A stretch of DNA of 64,000 bases from a virus: IMG/VR virus record IMGVR_UViG_3300035181_001045, positions 1 to 64,000 of that record. One strand, 5' to 3'. Position 1 is the stretch's first letter; each line of letters starts with the position of its first letter. A program made the translations under genes and the position numbers. Below the pieces are notes generated by a model. The model was not told the origin of the DNA. It saw nothing but the letters and a program-made list of their open reading frames with translations, and did not search any database. Positions 1 through 8,176 of this stretch are shown piece by piece.

Positions 1-184
1 ATGACTTCCAGTTGGGGTGGGACGACACCTTGTAATAAAGGTGTCGACCAACCGCAACAGCGTCCACGATCGTGTAGTTCTTGGCGTCGGGTGTCTTGGG
101 CACGGAGGAAGGGCTTTCGTAGGGCGAGACGTAGTCCCTGTGGCTGCTACAGCTCGGGTCGTTGGCGCTGTGTCGGCATGTCAT
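1..184 (-). CDS. Hypothetical protein, partial (C-terminus outside window)
   Basis: The minus-strand reading frame starts at ATG 184-182, overlapping the stop of the CinA-NadD gene (ATGA), and runs open off the left edge. It begins MTCRHSANDPSC and contains NYTIVDAVAVGRHLYYKVSS, which looks like real coding sequence. The ATGA coupling suggests translation with the upstream NAD gene. I recognise no family. Confidence 0.6.
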   Translation of the reverse strand, partial: MTCRHSANDPSCSSHRDYVSPYESPSSVPKTPDAKNYTIVDAVAVGRHLYYKVSSHPNWKS

Positions 185-1317
185 TTCTTTTCCTTGTTGC
201 GCAGCTCGGTCGAGCTGATATCCCACCGGCCCGGGACATCCTTGAACAGGAAGTCGAGGCTGTCATCGACATCCTTGTTGCCGTAGATGATGTCGCCCGA
301 CGTCTTGTACTCGCCCTTGACGAGCCGACCGAGGACGTAGAAGCGCGTGCTCAGGGCCGAGAACTCCTCCAGCAAGGGCGCGATCTCGATGCCCCACTTG
401 GGATCGAGCATCGTCGCCAGGGTGTCAGCCCCGAGCACGAATGCGGCTCCCGGAAAGGCCCGCGCCTTGTCGAGGAAGAGCGGATCGTTCTCCGAGAGGA
501 GGTAGTTCCGCCCCTGCATCCCAGCCACCCGCTGCATCAGCTCCGGGACCGAGAGAGTTGCCTTGTGGACCGGGTTGATGGTGGTCATGTGGACCAACGT
601 CTGGTGGTACTTGTAGGCCATGAACAGCGCCTCCTGACCACCCTTGTCGTGCCCGTCATGGAAGGGGTTGAAGCTTCCCGGGTAGATGAGAGTCTTCAGA
701 GGGTCAATGTCAGCAGCCGTCCCACGCTTGCCGTTCGCCTTGAAGTAGGGGTGAGCGAAGAGACGGGCCCTCGCCTTGTCCATGGCCTCGATGGGCTCGA
801 ACTTCACGCCGAGGATGTAGGGATCGACCTGGAGGCCCATCGCTCGCGAGAGGATGTTGAGCCCCATCGAGTCGGCGATCAGCCCGTCCACCCCACGCTG
901 CTCCCAGCCCACACCCTTGGGGATGACGGCGGAAGCGACGTAGCAGCCCCCATCACCGAAGGCCGCGACGAAGATCCGGTGGTCTCCCCGGTGCTCGCGG
1001 GTCGAAGCGACCGAAGCCGCGAGCCCGATCCCGATGGCCTTCGATCCAGACTTCACGGCCCGGAGGTACGCGGTCATGGCGAGGTCGAGCGCGATGTTCT
1101 CGTCGCAGTACTTCTCGGGGGTGAATCCCAGATGGCGGGCGGTGTCCTCGGGTTCGTACGGGAAGCCCGCGCCGATGAGGAAGTTGGAACAGCCCGGGAG
1201 AGCCCAGAGGCGGGACTGGATCCCCGCTCCGGCACCCGTGGCAAGGACGAAGACCCGCGGGGCGTCAGCACCGAGGTCTCGGATGATTTCGATGTTGCGT
1301 GTGGTGTTGGTGCTCAT
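181..1317 (-). CDS. CinA-like / NMN adenylyltransferase (NadD/NadM-like) fusion
   Basis: 378 aa. The N-terminal half resembles the CinA C-terminal (PncC, nicotinamide-nucleotide amidase) domain, with ATGAGAGIQ and ALPGCSNFLIG near residues 24-50. The C-terminal half is a nucleotidyltransferase: IYPGSFNPFHDGH carries the HxGH signature at about residue 210, and ISSTELRNK near the end is the ISSTxxR motif. Together these would deamidate NMN and adenylylate the product, an NAD+ salvage route. The start MSTNTTRN (1317) lies 9 nt after the TGTAGA of a class I promoter. The amidase call is weaker than the nucleotidyltransferase call. Confidence 0.8.
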   Translation of the reverse strand: MSTNTTRNIEIIRDLGADAPRVFVLATGAGAGIQSRLWALPGCSNFLIGAGFPYEPEDTARHLGFTPEKYCDENIALDLAMTAYLRAVKSGSKAIGIGLAASVASTREHRGDHRIFVAAFGDGGCYVASAVIPKGVGWEQRGVDGLIADSMGLNILSRAMGLQVDPYILGVKFEPIEAMDKARARLFAHPYFKANGKRGTAADIDPLKTLIYPGSFNPFHDGHDKGGQEALFMAYKYHQTLVHMTTINPVHKATLSVPELMQRVAGMQGRNYLLSENDPLFLDKARAFPGAAFVLGADTLATMLDPKWGIEIAPLLEEFSALSTRFYVLGRLVKGEYKTSGDIIYGNKDVDDSLDFLFKDVPGRWDISSTELRNKEKK

Positions 1318-1326
1318 GTTGCCGGC

Positions 1327-1354
1327 TCTACAGGGTGAGGAAGCCACGGATCAA
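1327..1354 (-). promoter_or_regulatory. Class I promoter for CinA-NadD
   Basis: On the minus strand TTGATC, 16 nt, TGTAGA; the start codon follows after 9 nt. Confidence 0.7.
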
Positions 1355-1551
1355 CCGTGTTCCTCTTCAGGGTTGTGGGTTCCCACAGAAAGCGGACCCG
1401 TGGCGTCGATGTAGATGACCTGGCGGCCATCTTCCAGCATCTCCAGGTAAGCTCGACGACGATCCGCCCAGTCACGGTAGGGTCCCATGAGGGTCGGCCG
1501 CCCACCGCGGATTTCCACGATGTAGTTCTGATCCAGAATTCCTTTAGCCAT
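1351..1551 (-). CDS. Small hypothetical protein
   Basis: 66 aa beginning MAKGILDQNYIVEIRG. Unlike most genes here it has a leader of about 30 nt after its class I -10; the leader contains a GCGGA/TCCGC hairpin. Its 3' end overlaps the promoter of the CinA-NadD gene. Family not recognised. Confidence 0.65.
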   Translation of the reverse strand: MAKGILDQNYIVEIRGGRPTLMGPYRDWADRRRAYLEMLEDGRQVIYIDATGPLSVGTHNPEEEHG

Positions 1552-1581
1552 GCGTCGCCTCTTGCGGATCTGTCCGCGGGT

Positions 1582-1609
1582 TCTACATGCCGAGGGAGAG
1601 CCGGATCAA
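1582..1609 (-). promoter_or_regulatory. Class I promoter
   Basis: Minus-strand TTGATC-N16-TGTAGA. It forms a divergent pair with the plus-strand promoter at 1642-1669. Confidence 0.65.
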
Positions 1610-1641
1610 CCCCCCAGCCACAAGCGGCGAGACATGACAGG

Positions 1642-1669
1642 TTGATCCGGCTCTCCACCTTTTTGTAGT
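1642..1669 (+). promoter_or_regulatory. Class I promoter
   Basis: TTGATC (1642-1647), 16 nt, TGTAGT (1664-1669), then ATG after 6 nt. Confidence 0.7.
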
Positions 1670-1675
1670 CAGAGC

Positions 1676-1966
1676 ATGAAGTCCAAGTTCGAACTCGGCC
1701 GTCTGCTTTGCACCCCTGGGTGCCAGGAGAAGTTCACCAAGGAAGAGATGCTCGCGTGCCTCAAGCGCCACGAGACCGGGGACTGGGGCGACGTGTATGC
1801 CCATGACCGTCGCGAGAACGATCGGGCCCTCAAAGAGGGTTCCCGCCTCCTGAGCGTCTACAAGCTCGGAGAGGAGCGATCCCTCTGGATCATCACGGAG
1901 GCGGACCGTTCGGTCACGACCTCTCCCATCGGAGTACTAGCCCTCATTTGCGACGGAAGACCTTGA
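1676..1966 (+). CDS. Conserved small protein of the GDWGD/ITEADRS type
   Basis: 96 aa. CTPGCQEKF, RHETGDWGDV, GSRLLSVYKL and WIITEADRSVTT match a widespread small plasmid and phage protein family without known function; members usually end with TT-hydrophobic-P-E-(D/E)-Y. Here the end after ADRSVTT diverges (SPIGVLALICDGRP), so a late frameshift or a replaced tail is possible. It starts 6 nt after a class I -10, so the message may be leaderless. It converges with and slightly overlaps the minus-strand gene at 1937. Confidence 0.8.
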   Translation: MKSKFELGRLLCTPGCQEKFTKEEMLACLKRHETGDWGDVYAHDRRENDRALKEGSRLLSVYKLGEERSLWIITEADRSVTTSPIGVLALICDGRP

Positions 1967-2161
1967 TCTCCCCTCGGTCTCTTCGACCTTCGCCAGCATT
2001 TTCAGGGCTTCTTGAGCGGTTCGGACCTTCTCCCGAGTGCTGTAGGAGAAGGCCCGATAGCGCACGTCAACCCAGCCTTCGGTATCCCCCGCCCACCAAT
2101 ATTTCCGGATCCAACTGATGTCGGATCCCGGTGCCACGTCACGACGGAGGATGTAGCCCAT
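1937..2161 (-). CDS. Small hypothetical protein (beta-rich plus C-terminal helix)
   Basis: 74 aa, MGYILRRDVAPGSDIS with a body rich in W and Y and a helical end with REKVRTAQEALKMLAKVEE. The shape resembles the small proteins at 33576, 33892 and 34893. Its ATG lies 3 nt beyond the TAG stop of the ADP-ribosylglycohydrolase, in the same frame, so read-through would fuse the two. Confidence 0.65.
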   Translation of the reverse strand: MGYILRRDVAPGSDISWIRKYWWAGDTEGWVDVRYRAFSYSTREKVRTAQEALKMLAKVEETEGRSRSSVANEG

Positions 2162-2164
2162 GAG

Positions 2165-2783
2165 CTACTTCGCGGCTTCTTCGTCGCGAACAGCCCAGCC
2201 GATGGCCGGACGCACGATGAGGCTCGTCTCGTTCTGCGCGACGCCGCCGAGCCTTCCTCGGCCTCCAGGGAGCGATGGGTGAGCACCGCATCCCTACGAG
2301 CCACAGCCATTCCCTCGTCGAGGGGCCGATGGCAGTAGTACATCCCGATCGGGGTGGCACGCATTGCCGTCCCATTTCCCTCGGAGCCGATGACCCCACA
2401 CGTCTCAGGGTCAAAATCCCGGGCGAAGGTCTCCAATGCCTTCTTCGTCGTCCCGCCAATGCCCCGACAGTTCGTGTATTGGAACCAATCGAGGTAGGAA
2501 TGGGCCACCGTGCGAGGGTCGAACCCCCGTCGCTTCACCAAAGCCCCTGCGAGCGCGAGCGACATCTGAGTGTCGTCCGTCCACTCCCCGGCTTCCTGGT
2601 CGTGGTAGCCCCCACGAGAGTCGCGGTACTCCCCTTCCAGGTGAGAAGGTCCTGGTCGACGATGTGGGACTTGCTGGAGGGCTTCTCGAACGGCGCTCCG
2701 AGAGCATCCCCAATGGCGAGCCCGACGAGCGGGGCGGGGTAGTGCTGCATGATGTCCGCCAATGCTTCTTTCGAAAGAGTCAT
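2165..2783 (-). CDS. ADP-ribosylglycohydrolase (DraG-like), frame broken twice
   Basis: The pieces assemble to about 206 aa. GLAIGDALGAPFE lies near residue 20, GEWTDDTQMSLA carries the TDDTQ metal-binding motif, then GNGTAMRATPIGM and NETSLIVRPAIGWAVRDE. These are signatures of the DraG fold, which removes ADP-ribose from proteins or nucleic acids using two Mg ions. The frame changes near 2640 and near 2262; restoring one base at each gives a length divisible by three, which points to homopolymer deletions rather than decay. The ATG overlaps the stop of the 2783-3187 gene (TAATG). It may reverse host ADP-ribosylation or act with the neighbouring NAD gene. Confidence 0.85.
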
Positions 2784-3187
2784 TACAATCCGATCTCCTG
2801 GGGGGTCTTGCGCACGCGGGCCTTGGTCATGCTGAGCGCAGCGTGACTCACGGTATCCTTGCCCAAGACCTTGAACTCGTGATCCACGATGAGCAACCCC
2901 ACCCGGTTGTCCCAGCCGATAGAAAAACGGTAGAGCCAGGCGTCATCGACCTTGAGGATGGTCTTCAGATGCGTCCAGGCCTGTGCGCTCGTGGCCAGAT
3001 CGAAAGCCCACAGGACAGCGCCCAGAGCGGTACATCGAACGGGGACATTCTTGTCCGGACCCGTCCAATCGAACATCGCTCCGCGGTCGAGCTGGATCCC
3101 TTGAGCTTCGGCCTTGTCGCACGACTCCCCGATGATCTGGAGGGCCGGCTTCCGAGGCGGAACATAGAGAACGTTCAGTTCAGTCAC
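2783..3187 (-). CDS. Hypothetical protein
   Basis: 134 aa from a GTG start that overlaps the end of the 3180-3857 gene. It contains AFDLATSAQAWTHLK and WDNRVGLLIVDHEF. It sits directly upstream of the ADP-ribosylglycohydrolase with overlapping stop and start, so the two are probably co-translated. No family recognised. Confidence 0.7.
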   Translation of the reverse strand: MTELNVLYVPPRKPALQIIGESCDKAEAQGIQLDRGAMFDWTGPDKNVPVRCTALGAVLWAFDLATSAQAWTHLKTILKVDDAWLYRFSIGWDNRVGLLIVDHEFKVLGKDTVSHAALSMTKARVRKTPQEIGL

Positions 3188-3857
3188 CTTTTGGGTTTAC
3201 ACCGAACTCGGGGGAATCGAGCTGATCCCAAAATGTGGGACGTCGATTGTACTCCGCTTCAGCTCGACGACGCAGTTTTTCGTCACGTCGCCGGAGCTGA
3301 GCGTCTGTGAGAGACGGGGTATTCGCAGCTTGAAGCTCGACACCGTCAACCCAAGGAGGACGGCGGTTAGCGTATTCTTCGAGAACGGTGCCGACCGCTT
3401 GAACCAAAGTAGCAACGTGGACATCGCGGTCAGGTCGTCCCTGCGCCCCAACGAAGCCCACCTCAAAGTCCTCTCCCTCCTCGGACTGGAAAATGCTGAA
3501 GGCATCATGGTACAACAAGATGCCTCCTGCGATAGAGGTACGTGGCCCTCCCATGATGTGGAGAGAGACACCCGTCAAGTTAGGATCTCTCGACTGACAG
3601 GTGAGGCCTTCTTGCCGCAGATGACGTAGAGCCCCTGCGATTGAAAGCCCCGTTCGAACGGGGCTTTCAATCGCAGGGGTCGTCACGACAGGCACCCAAC
3701 CGTGGGGCTTGCGAATCACTCGCGTACACACACCATTCATCTCTGAGAAGGTGTGGCTGCTTTGAATCGCCTCATGCTCATGCACAGAAGCGAGGGACGG
3801 GAGATCGACCCACCCAGCTCGGGACGCACGATACTGGACGCAGTAGAAGCGAGGCAT
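3180..3857 (-). CDS. Hypothetical protein with tail motif and internal 48-nt palindrome
   Basis: 225 aa beginning MPRFYCVQYRASRAGW. The region encoding TPAIESPVRTGLSIAG is a perfect 48-nt palindrome (3632-3679). Near the C-terminus RRPTFWDQLDSPEF matches the W-x-x-L acidic tail motif shared by many proteins of this window. It starts 8-9 nt after a class II -10. Function unknown. Confidence 0.75.
   Translation of the reverse strand: MPRFYCVQYRASRAGWVDLPSLASVHEHEAIQSSHTFSEMNGVCTRVIRKPHGWVPVVTTPAIESPVRTGLSIAGALRHLRQEGLTCQSRDPNLTGVSLHIMGGPRTSIAGGILLYHDAFSIFQSEEGEDFEVGFVGAQGRPDRDVHVATLVQAVGTVLEEYANRRPPWVDGVELQAANTPSLTDAQLRRRDEKLRRRAEAEYNRRPTFWDQLDSPEFGVNPKGD
3632..3679. repeat. Perfect 48-nt palindrome inside a coding region
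   Basis: The 24-nt arms meet with no loop, centred on GTTCGAAC at 3652-3659. The host reading frame continues through it. No T-run follows, so it is not a standard terminator. Confidence 0.9.
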
Positions 3858-3866
3858 CCCTCCCCT

Positions 3867-4040
3867 CTACACCGGATTCGGGGGCAGCTTCGTCTTGGGG
3901 GTGCCCACCATCTTGACGCCTCTCGCCGGGCTCGTCTTCCCGGCACACGAGGAGCACAAGGGAACCGTGGTGCCCCCTTTGGTGGTGTATGCGGGGGCTC
4001 CGCAGTTGAGGCACACGTCGGTCTTGATCTTGGTAGTCAT
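3867..4040 (-). CDS. Small zinc-knuckle protein
   Basis: 57 aa, MTTKIKTDVCLNCGAPA, with C-x2-C at CLNC and a second C-x2-C at CSSC, spaced as in a zinc ribbon. Its terminal Val-stop (GTG TAG) lies inside the class II -10 of the downstream gene. Role unknown. Confidence 0.8.
   Translation of the reverse strand: MTTKIKTDVCLNCGAPAYTTKGGTTVPLCSSCAGKTSPARGVKMVGTPKTKLPPNPV
3868..3873 (-). promoter_or_regulatory. Class II promoter (GGTGTA)
   Basis: CCGGTGTAG overlaps the stop codon of the zinc protein and precedes the 3857 start codon. Confidence 0.5.
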
Positions 4041-4064
4041 GTCAAGAGGTCTACCACAAATTCT

Positions 4065-4901
4065 TCAGGGAATGCTCAGATCCACCCCCGCGGCCAATGC
4101 GAGCCGGCGGAGAGTAGTCAGAACTTCCACACGGTACTTCGGGTTGAAGCTCTTCCGCATGGCATCCGCGTGGACTTGCCGAAGGTAGACCGGGCTCCCC
4201 GCCACCGCATTGGAAGCCTGGAAATCCGCGATCCCAGCCGTCATGAGGAGGTCGTAGTCGGGACTGACCCCGTAGACTTGCGTGATCTCGGGGAACTCTT
4301 TCAGCAGTTCCGTGTACATGCTCTCCAAGGTCAATCCCCAGGTGAGCTGGTACACCTTCCCCGTGGGAGGCACCACCAACAGGAAGTTGTGCTCCCTGTT
4401 GTAGGGAGGGCATTCCCCCTCCCAGCGATACCAGTCCGATTTGCCGCCCCACTCGTGCCAAGCTTCCTGGGTGCCCCATCGAGCGATCCACCCATAGCGA
4501 CACTTCCGGAGGTCGCCGATCACCTGGTATTTGGCGTCGAAGCCCTCGACGTTCTTGAGCCACTCCTCGGCTGCGATGTGGGCGTCACGTCCCCCGAAGA
4601 TATCGACCTCATTCAAGTCCTTGAGGTTCGTAGGGAGGCCGTTGTCGCAAGGCCCTTTTCGGAGAGCCTTGATCACCACCCCCAGCATGAATTGGAACGC
4701 CAGGCAATACTCCTTTGCCTCCTCGAAGGTTGCGAAGGGGAGCTGGGTATTGAGCGGGATCATGCCGAACCCGACGTCATAGCCTCCGGGTTCGGCATGG
4801 AGGTGTCCCTCGTAGTCGTTCCCCGAGGCTGTTCGCCCCTTGCACCGCCAGATGTGAATGTGACAGGACGCTTCTTCTTCGGGGGTCAAAGGGGCCGTCA
4901 C
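4065..4901 (-). CDS. Hypothetical protein
   Basis: 278 aa from a GTG start overlapping the TGA of the 4898-5089 gene (GTGA). It begins MTAPLTPEEEASCHIHIW and contains RWGTQEAWHEWGGKSDWYRW. The start at 4901 is chosen because of the stop/start overlap; longer in-frame starts exist up to 4943. No family recognised. Confidence 0.7.
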   Translation of the reverse strand: MTAPLTPEEEASCHIHIWRCKGRTASGNDYEGHLHAEPGGYDVGFGMIPLNTQLPFATFEEAKEYCLAFQFMLGVVIKALRKGPCDNGLPTNLKDLNEVDIFGGRDAHIAAEEWLKNVEGFDAKYQVIGDLRKCRYGWIARWGTQEAWHEWGGKSDWYRWEGECPPYNREHNFLLVVPPTGKVYQLTWGLTLESMYTELLKEFPEITQVYGVSPDYDLLMTAGIADFQASNAVAGSPVYLRQVHADAMRKSFNPKYRVEVLTTLRRLALAAGVDLSIP

Positions 4902-5089
4902 AGTTCTACTTCTTCTTTCCATTCTCGCGTGCAGAACATGCACAATCTAAGGGTCACTTGCACCTTAGCCCCCAAGGGTTGCCTCGACTCGATCCGACGC
5001 GAATCGATGTACCATCTGTGATACCCCCAACAGCATCGGATTGGAGTCCGAGGGACTTTTGGGGCTTCACGGTAGGGGGATTTAGGCAC
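4898..5089 (-). CDS. Small zinc-ribbon-like protein
   Basis: 63 aa from GTG (MPKSPYREAPKV). CCWGYHRWYID followed by RLCMFCTREW gives a C/H-rich pattern close to that of the 19282-19575 protein. The start lies 2 nt after the TAG of the upstream gene and the stop overlaps the downstream GTG, a tight operon layout. Confidence 0.7.
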   Translation of the reverse strand: MPKSPYREAPKVPRTPIRCCWGYHRWYIDSRRIESRQPLGAKVQVTLRLCMFCTREWKEEVEL

Positions 5090-5091
5090 TG

Positions 5092-5937
5092 CTACTGCGC
5101 TTCGATGGCCCAGCTCGTACCGGGGACGACGCGCTCGAACAGGTTGGTGTTCTGCCCCTCGTAGCCGAGACGAGAGAAGTTCCGGATGGGGAAGTACCAG
5201 TCCCCATTGCGCATGGAGCGCTGGGTCTTCATCCCTGCCACGCGGGTCGCGAGATAGGGTGTGACGTTCGAGCCCATACGCCAGTCCGTGTAGTGGACGG
5301 GGCTCGCTTGAGACATCGCTCGAAGCTCCGTTCCGACGATGAGAGCGTGGTCCGTGGTCACGTCGGCATTGAGGTTCGGCGCACGGCCATCGTGCCCATC
5401 CAGGCCCGGGAGGAAGAGGTTCTCGGTGTCCGTCGGCTTGTACCACCAGAGCAGGGGCTCCGCGTCCACAAGCCCGCTCCAGCAACACAGAGCGAACTGC
5501 GAGTTGGGGTAGAGCCGGGCGTAGGCGTCGAAGATGTCCCGGTTGATCTTCGGACGCTTGGCCATGGGCACGAACCCGAGCGCGGACGGGATGGCGCTCG
5601 CATCCTCCGCGAGCACGACCGTGTAGGACCCGCTGTCGAAGACCTGGATCCCCTTGGTGAGGCCGTCGACTCCCAACGAACGCGCGAAGCCTCGCGTCTT
5701 GGGTGTGATGGCTTCCACCATGTCCTTGAGGAAGTTCTTGGCCGAACGCGTGTCGATGATGTTCTCGGGGCCCATCGGGGTCTTCGAGGGGATCGGCAAG
5801 AGCATCGCATTCGGACCGACGCTCACGGCCGTGTTGCCGTAGCCGAGCGTGTGCAGCACACCGCCCTTGGGGTCAGGCAGCTCGGCAGCGTAGAGGATGG
5901 TCTTGGAGAGGGTGGCGGGAGCGAGGGTCATGCACAT
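5092..5937 (-). CDS. Conserved-looking phage protein of unknown function
   Basis: 281 aa. It contains GGVLHTLGYGNTAVSVGPNA, VVLAEDASAIPSALGFVPM, FALCCWSGLVDAEPLLWWY and DHALIVGTELRAMSQASPVH. No catalytic motif is evident. Start ATG 5937 or the second Met at 5931. Confidence 0.75.
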   Translation of the reverse strand: MCMTLAPATLSKTILYAAELPDPKGGVLHTLGYGNTAVSVGPNAMLLPIPSKTPMGPENIIDTRSAKNFLKDMVEAITPKTRGFARSLGVDGLTKGIQVFDSGSYTVVLAEDASAIPSALGFVPMAKRPKINRDIFDAYARLYPNSQFALCCWSGLVDAEPLLWWYKPTDTENLFLPGLDGHDGRAPNLNADVTTDHALIVGTELRAMSQASPVHYTDWRMGSNVTPYLATRVAGMKTQRSMRNGDWYFPIRNFSRLGYEGQNTNLFERVVPGTSWAIEAQ

Positions 5938-5959
5938 GAGATTCGATGCTTTCTGGGGT

Positions 5960-6745
5960 TCAGATGAGCCGAAGAGACGGAATCGTGCGCTCGTCCTGAG
6001 AGACGATGTTCTCTTCTTGAGCCTTCTTGAGGAAGTTCAACGTGGGAGTGAAAACCTTCTCCAGATCCCGACGATTGTTGTTCAGAGAGGTGATCTTGGA
6101 CAGAAGGTCGTTCTGGGTCGCGATGGTCACCGCGTCGACCTTGTACCCCTTCTGCGCTTCTTGAGCGAGGAGCCTGAAGCTGGCAGAGATCGCGCGATAC
6201 TCCCCAAGGTCTCGCCGAATCGCCTTGAAGTAGAAGTCGTTGCTGACGGCCGTCGCGATGAACGCCACGATCATGCTGACGATCACGATCCAGAGGCGGT
6301 AGTTCTCGGGGCCCCATCCGTGATGGGCGAGGATGCCGATGACGGGAACGAAGCTCACGAGCAGCCCGTAGAAGCCCCACATGCGAGTCTGCTTCTCCGA
6401 CTCGTGTTTCGTGAGCTGGTCATCGTACATCATCATCGACGCGGTCGCTTTGACTCCGCAGTCCGTCTCCATCTCGTAGCAGAACTGTTGGAAGGCCTCG
6501 CGGTCCTTCAGCTCCGGCGGGACCAACGCCAGAAGCTTGGCTTCCTCTGCGTCTCGCGCGGCCTTGTCCTGCTTCTTGGCGGCGGACTGTGAGGCGACCA
6601 GCTCGGCGTACCTATCGTCCGCCTCTTGCTTGACGCTGAGGGCAAGGTTCACGTCGAGGTCCTGGAGCAGCTTGAGGAAGCTGCTCCGCGCCTCTTGAAC
6701 CTGATTCATGCAACGTTCTTCGAGACTCTTGGGGGGTGTGGGCAT
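5960..6745 (-). CDS. Membrane protein with two TM helices and coiled coil
   Basis: 261 aa. An acidic helical N-terminal region rich in A/E/K (coiled coil likely) is followed by TM segments around GFYGLLVSFVPVIGILAHH and YRLWIVIVSMIVAFIATAVS, then a long helical C-terminal part. Class II GGTGTAAAGG lies 8 nt before the ATG. Function unknown; it could be an inner-membrane anchor. Confidence 0.8.
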   Translation of the reverse strand: MPTPPKSLEERCMNQVQEARSSFLKLLQDLDVNLALSVKQEADDRYAELVASQSAAKKQDKAARDAEEAKLLALVPPELKDREAFQQFCYEMETDCGVKATASMMMYDDQLTKHESEKQTRMWGFYGLLVSFVPVIGILAHHGWGPENYRLWIVIVSMIVAFIATAVSNDFYFKAIRRDLGEYRAISASFRLLAQEAQKGYKVDAVTIATQNDLLSKITSLNNNRRDLEKVFTPTLNFLKKAQEENIVSQDERTIPSLRLI

Positions 6746-6755
6746 GGGATACCTT

Positions 6756-6761
6756 TACACC
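6756..6761 (-). promoter_or_regulatory. Class II promoter (GGTGTA)
   Basis: TGGTGTAAAGG precedes the 6745 ATG. Confidence 0.5.
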
Positions 6762-6763
6762 AC

Positions 6764-6988
6764 TCAGCCACGATACTCGATCGCGTCCAGCTTGGGGATG
6801 CCTTCCCCGCGAAGGATGAGCCCCACCTCATCCTTCGGTCTCGGGTGTCGAGGAAAGTCGATCCCCACGAGCTGCCAGGATCGATCCCCTTGATGCAGGA
6901 AGTCCCCCACATTGATGGGCGTCTCCGGCAAGCCCTTGATGAGAACGATCATCCGGTCCTTCGTGTGGAAGATCGCGAAGATGTTCAA
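6764..6988 (-). CDS. Small beta-barrel-like protein
   Basis: 74 aa from a TTG start that overlaps the TGA of the upstream gene. MIVLIKGLPETPINVGDFL and KDEVGLILRGEGIPK have the rhythm of an EF-Tu domain-2-like beta barrel; that comparison is by eye only. Confidence 0.65.
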   Translation of the reverse strand: MNIFAIFHTKDRMIVLIKGLPETPINVGDFLHQGDRSWQLVGIDFPRHPRPKDEVGLILRGEGIPKLDAIEYRG

Positions 6989-7671
6989 AATTCATCCTCC
7001 CCCAAGAGCGCGCGGCCGAACGTCGAGAGATGGGGAACGACGGGCTTCGCCGGGGTCGCAACCTGCACAGGAGCTTCGATCGGACAGCACCCATGATCGA
7101 CCCTGTATTCCCCAGTCCTCGAAAAGACGTAGCAAAGCCGAGGGTGGCTGAGTTGTCGAAGCGCCCGCCGCAGTTCATGTTCTGATTGAGGCGCAAGGTG
7201 CATGTCCTCGAACGCGAAGACAAACAGGGGATTTTGATCCCGGACGCGCATCCCCGACGCGAGAAATTCCGGGGCTGTGTTCACGTATTCGTACCAGACC
7301 GTGTGGCTGTCTGTCGCAGCCCGCATCGACTGTTCGAGTTCGACGGCATAAGACTCGGGGTCGAGGTCTCTACGGACGCCACGGGTCGTATGCGACATGA
7401 CGTTCACGTACTGCCGCCAGGCGTCTCGCACGGACTCGGAATCGTCATTGAAACGGCGATTCCGAGTCCGACTCTCAACGACAGCATTCAACGCCGTCAT
7501 CAAGTAGAAGGGCAGGGAAGGAGTGTTCCGAGCAACCTCCCCCATCTCGAAATTATCCCAGACCCGCACGGGGATGATGTTCTCGTACGGCCGCTCGCTC
7601 AAAAGAGCGCCGATGTCACAGCCCTCGCGGAGGGTCAGGATGAGCGGTTGACCCCGCCCCCTCAGATCCAC
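6985..7671 (-). CDS. Hypothetical protein with C-terminal tail motif
   Basis: 228 aa from a GTG start. It ends STFGRALLGEDEF, a variant of the shared acidic tail. A perfect inverted repeat (7431-7470) lies in the region encoding NRRFNDDSESVRD. A 1-nt change upstream would link it to MTSIVPGREPQRQTS and an ATG at 7715, so the true start is uncertain. Confidence 0.7.
   Translation of the reverse strand: MDLRGRGQPLILTLREGCDIGALLSERPYENIIPVRVWDNFEMGEVARNTPSLPFYLMTALNAVVESRTRNRRFNDDSESVRDAWRQYVNVMSHTTRGVRRDLDPESYAVELEQSMRAATDSHTVWYEYVNTAPEFLASGMRVRDQNPLFVFAFEDMHLAPQSEHELRRALRQLSHPRLCYVFSRTGEYRVDHGCCPIEAPVQVATPAKPVVPHLSTFGRALLGEDEF
7431..7470. repeat. Intragenic inverted repeat, 14-nt arms, 12-nt loop
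   Basis: CGGACTCGGAATCG pairs perfectly with CGATTCCGAGTCCG. It lies within the 6985-7671 gene; no T-run. Confidence 0.85.
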
Positions 7672-7762
7672 GAAGTCTGTCTCTGCGGCTCTCTGCCAGG
7701 GACGATCGAGGTCATGAAGGTTCGCGTGCAGTTGTCGGGAGCTGATTTACACGAGGAATAGC

Positions 7763-8152
7763 TTACACCGGATCGTTGATCCCCAAAGCGGCACGCTCTG
7801 CCGAATCGAGCTTGGAGAGCGCTCTCTGACGCACCTGGTCCACGGACATGATGCGAGGCAGCACAACGACCGGCTCGCCGATCTTGATGATGTGCCCGAC
7901 CATCCCGTCATCCACCAAAACGCGAACCGGGCGAACAAATCCTTCACCCCCACCCACACCCTTCCCGCGAGCAAACTCGCGAGCGGTGACCTCGTCTTCG
8001 GTGACGCAGATGTGGTAGGTCCCCTGGGTTTCAGGGGTTTTGCATCCACGCACCTCGAAGGCGTCGATGATGCGGGTTGGCTGCGGCGGGGGCAGGATGG
8101 TCATGGGGGGCATAACCTCTGTGTTTCGGTCTGCGCTGGCTTCATCGAGCAT
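7763..8152 (-). CDS. Hypothetical protein
   Basis: 129 aa starting MLDEASADRNTEV, chosen because GTGTAGGGAGGAAGGG precedes this ATG. It contains GTYHICVTEDEVTAREFA and ends DSAERAALGINDPV. The sequence upstream in frame lacks coding character. Confidence 0.7.
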   Translation of the reverse strand: MLDEASADRNTEVMPPMTILPPPQPTRIIDAFEVRGCKTPETQGTYHICVTEDEVTAREFARGKGVGGGEGFVRPVRVLVDDGMVGHIIKIGEPVVVLPRIMSVDQVRQRALSKLDSAERAALGINDPV

Positions 8153-8170
8153 AAAATTACCCTTCCTCCC

Positions 8171-8176
8171 TACACC
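8171..8176 (-). promoter_or_regulatory. Class II promoter (GGTGTA)
   Basis: GGTGTAGGGAGGAAGG precedes the 8152 ATG and also offers a Shine-Dalgarno site. Confidence 0.5.

Noticed and set aside
1-1338. Long plus-strand reading frame opposite the CinA-NadD gene
   Set aside because: It is a low-complexity Arg/Glu/Val-rich mirror of a gene with clear motifs, with no promoter or ribosome site. The same applies to the long mirror frames at 3753-5021, 40644-42101, 44713-45603, 48345-49574 and 50494-51819.
2517-2527. T-loop-like string near the ADP-ribosylglycohydrolase
   Set aside because: It is part of the coding sequence and has no cloverleaf around it.
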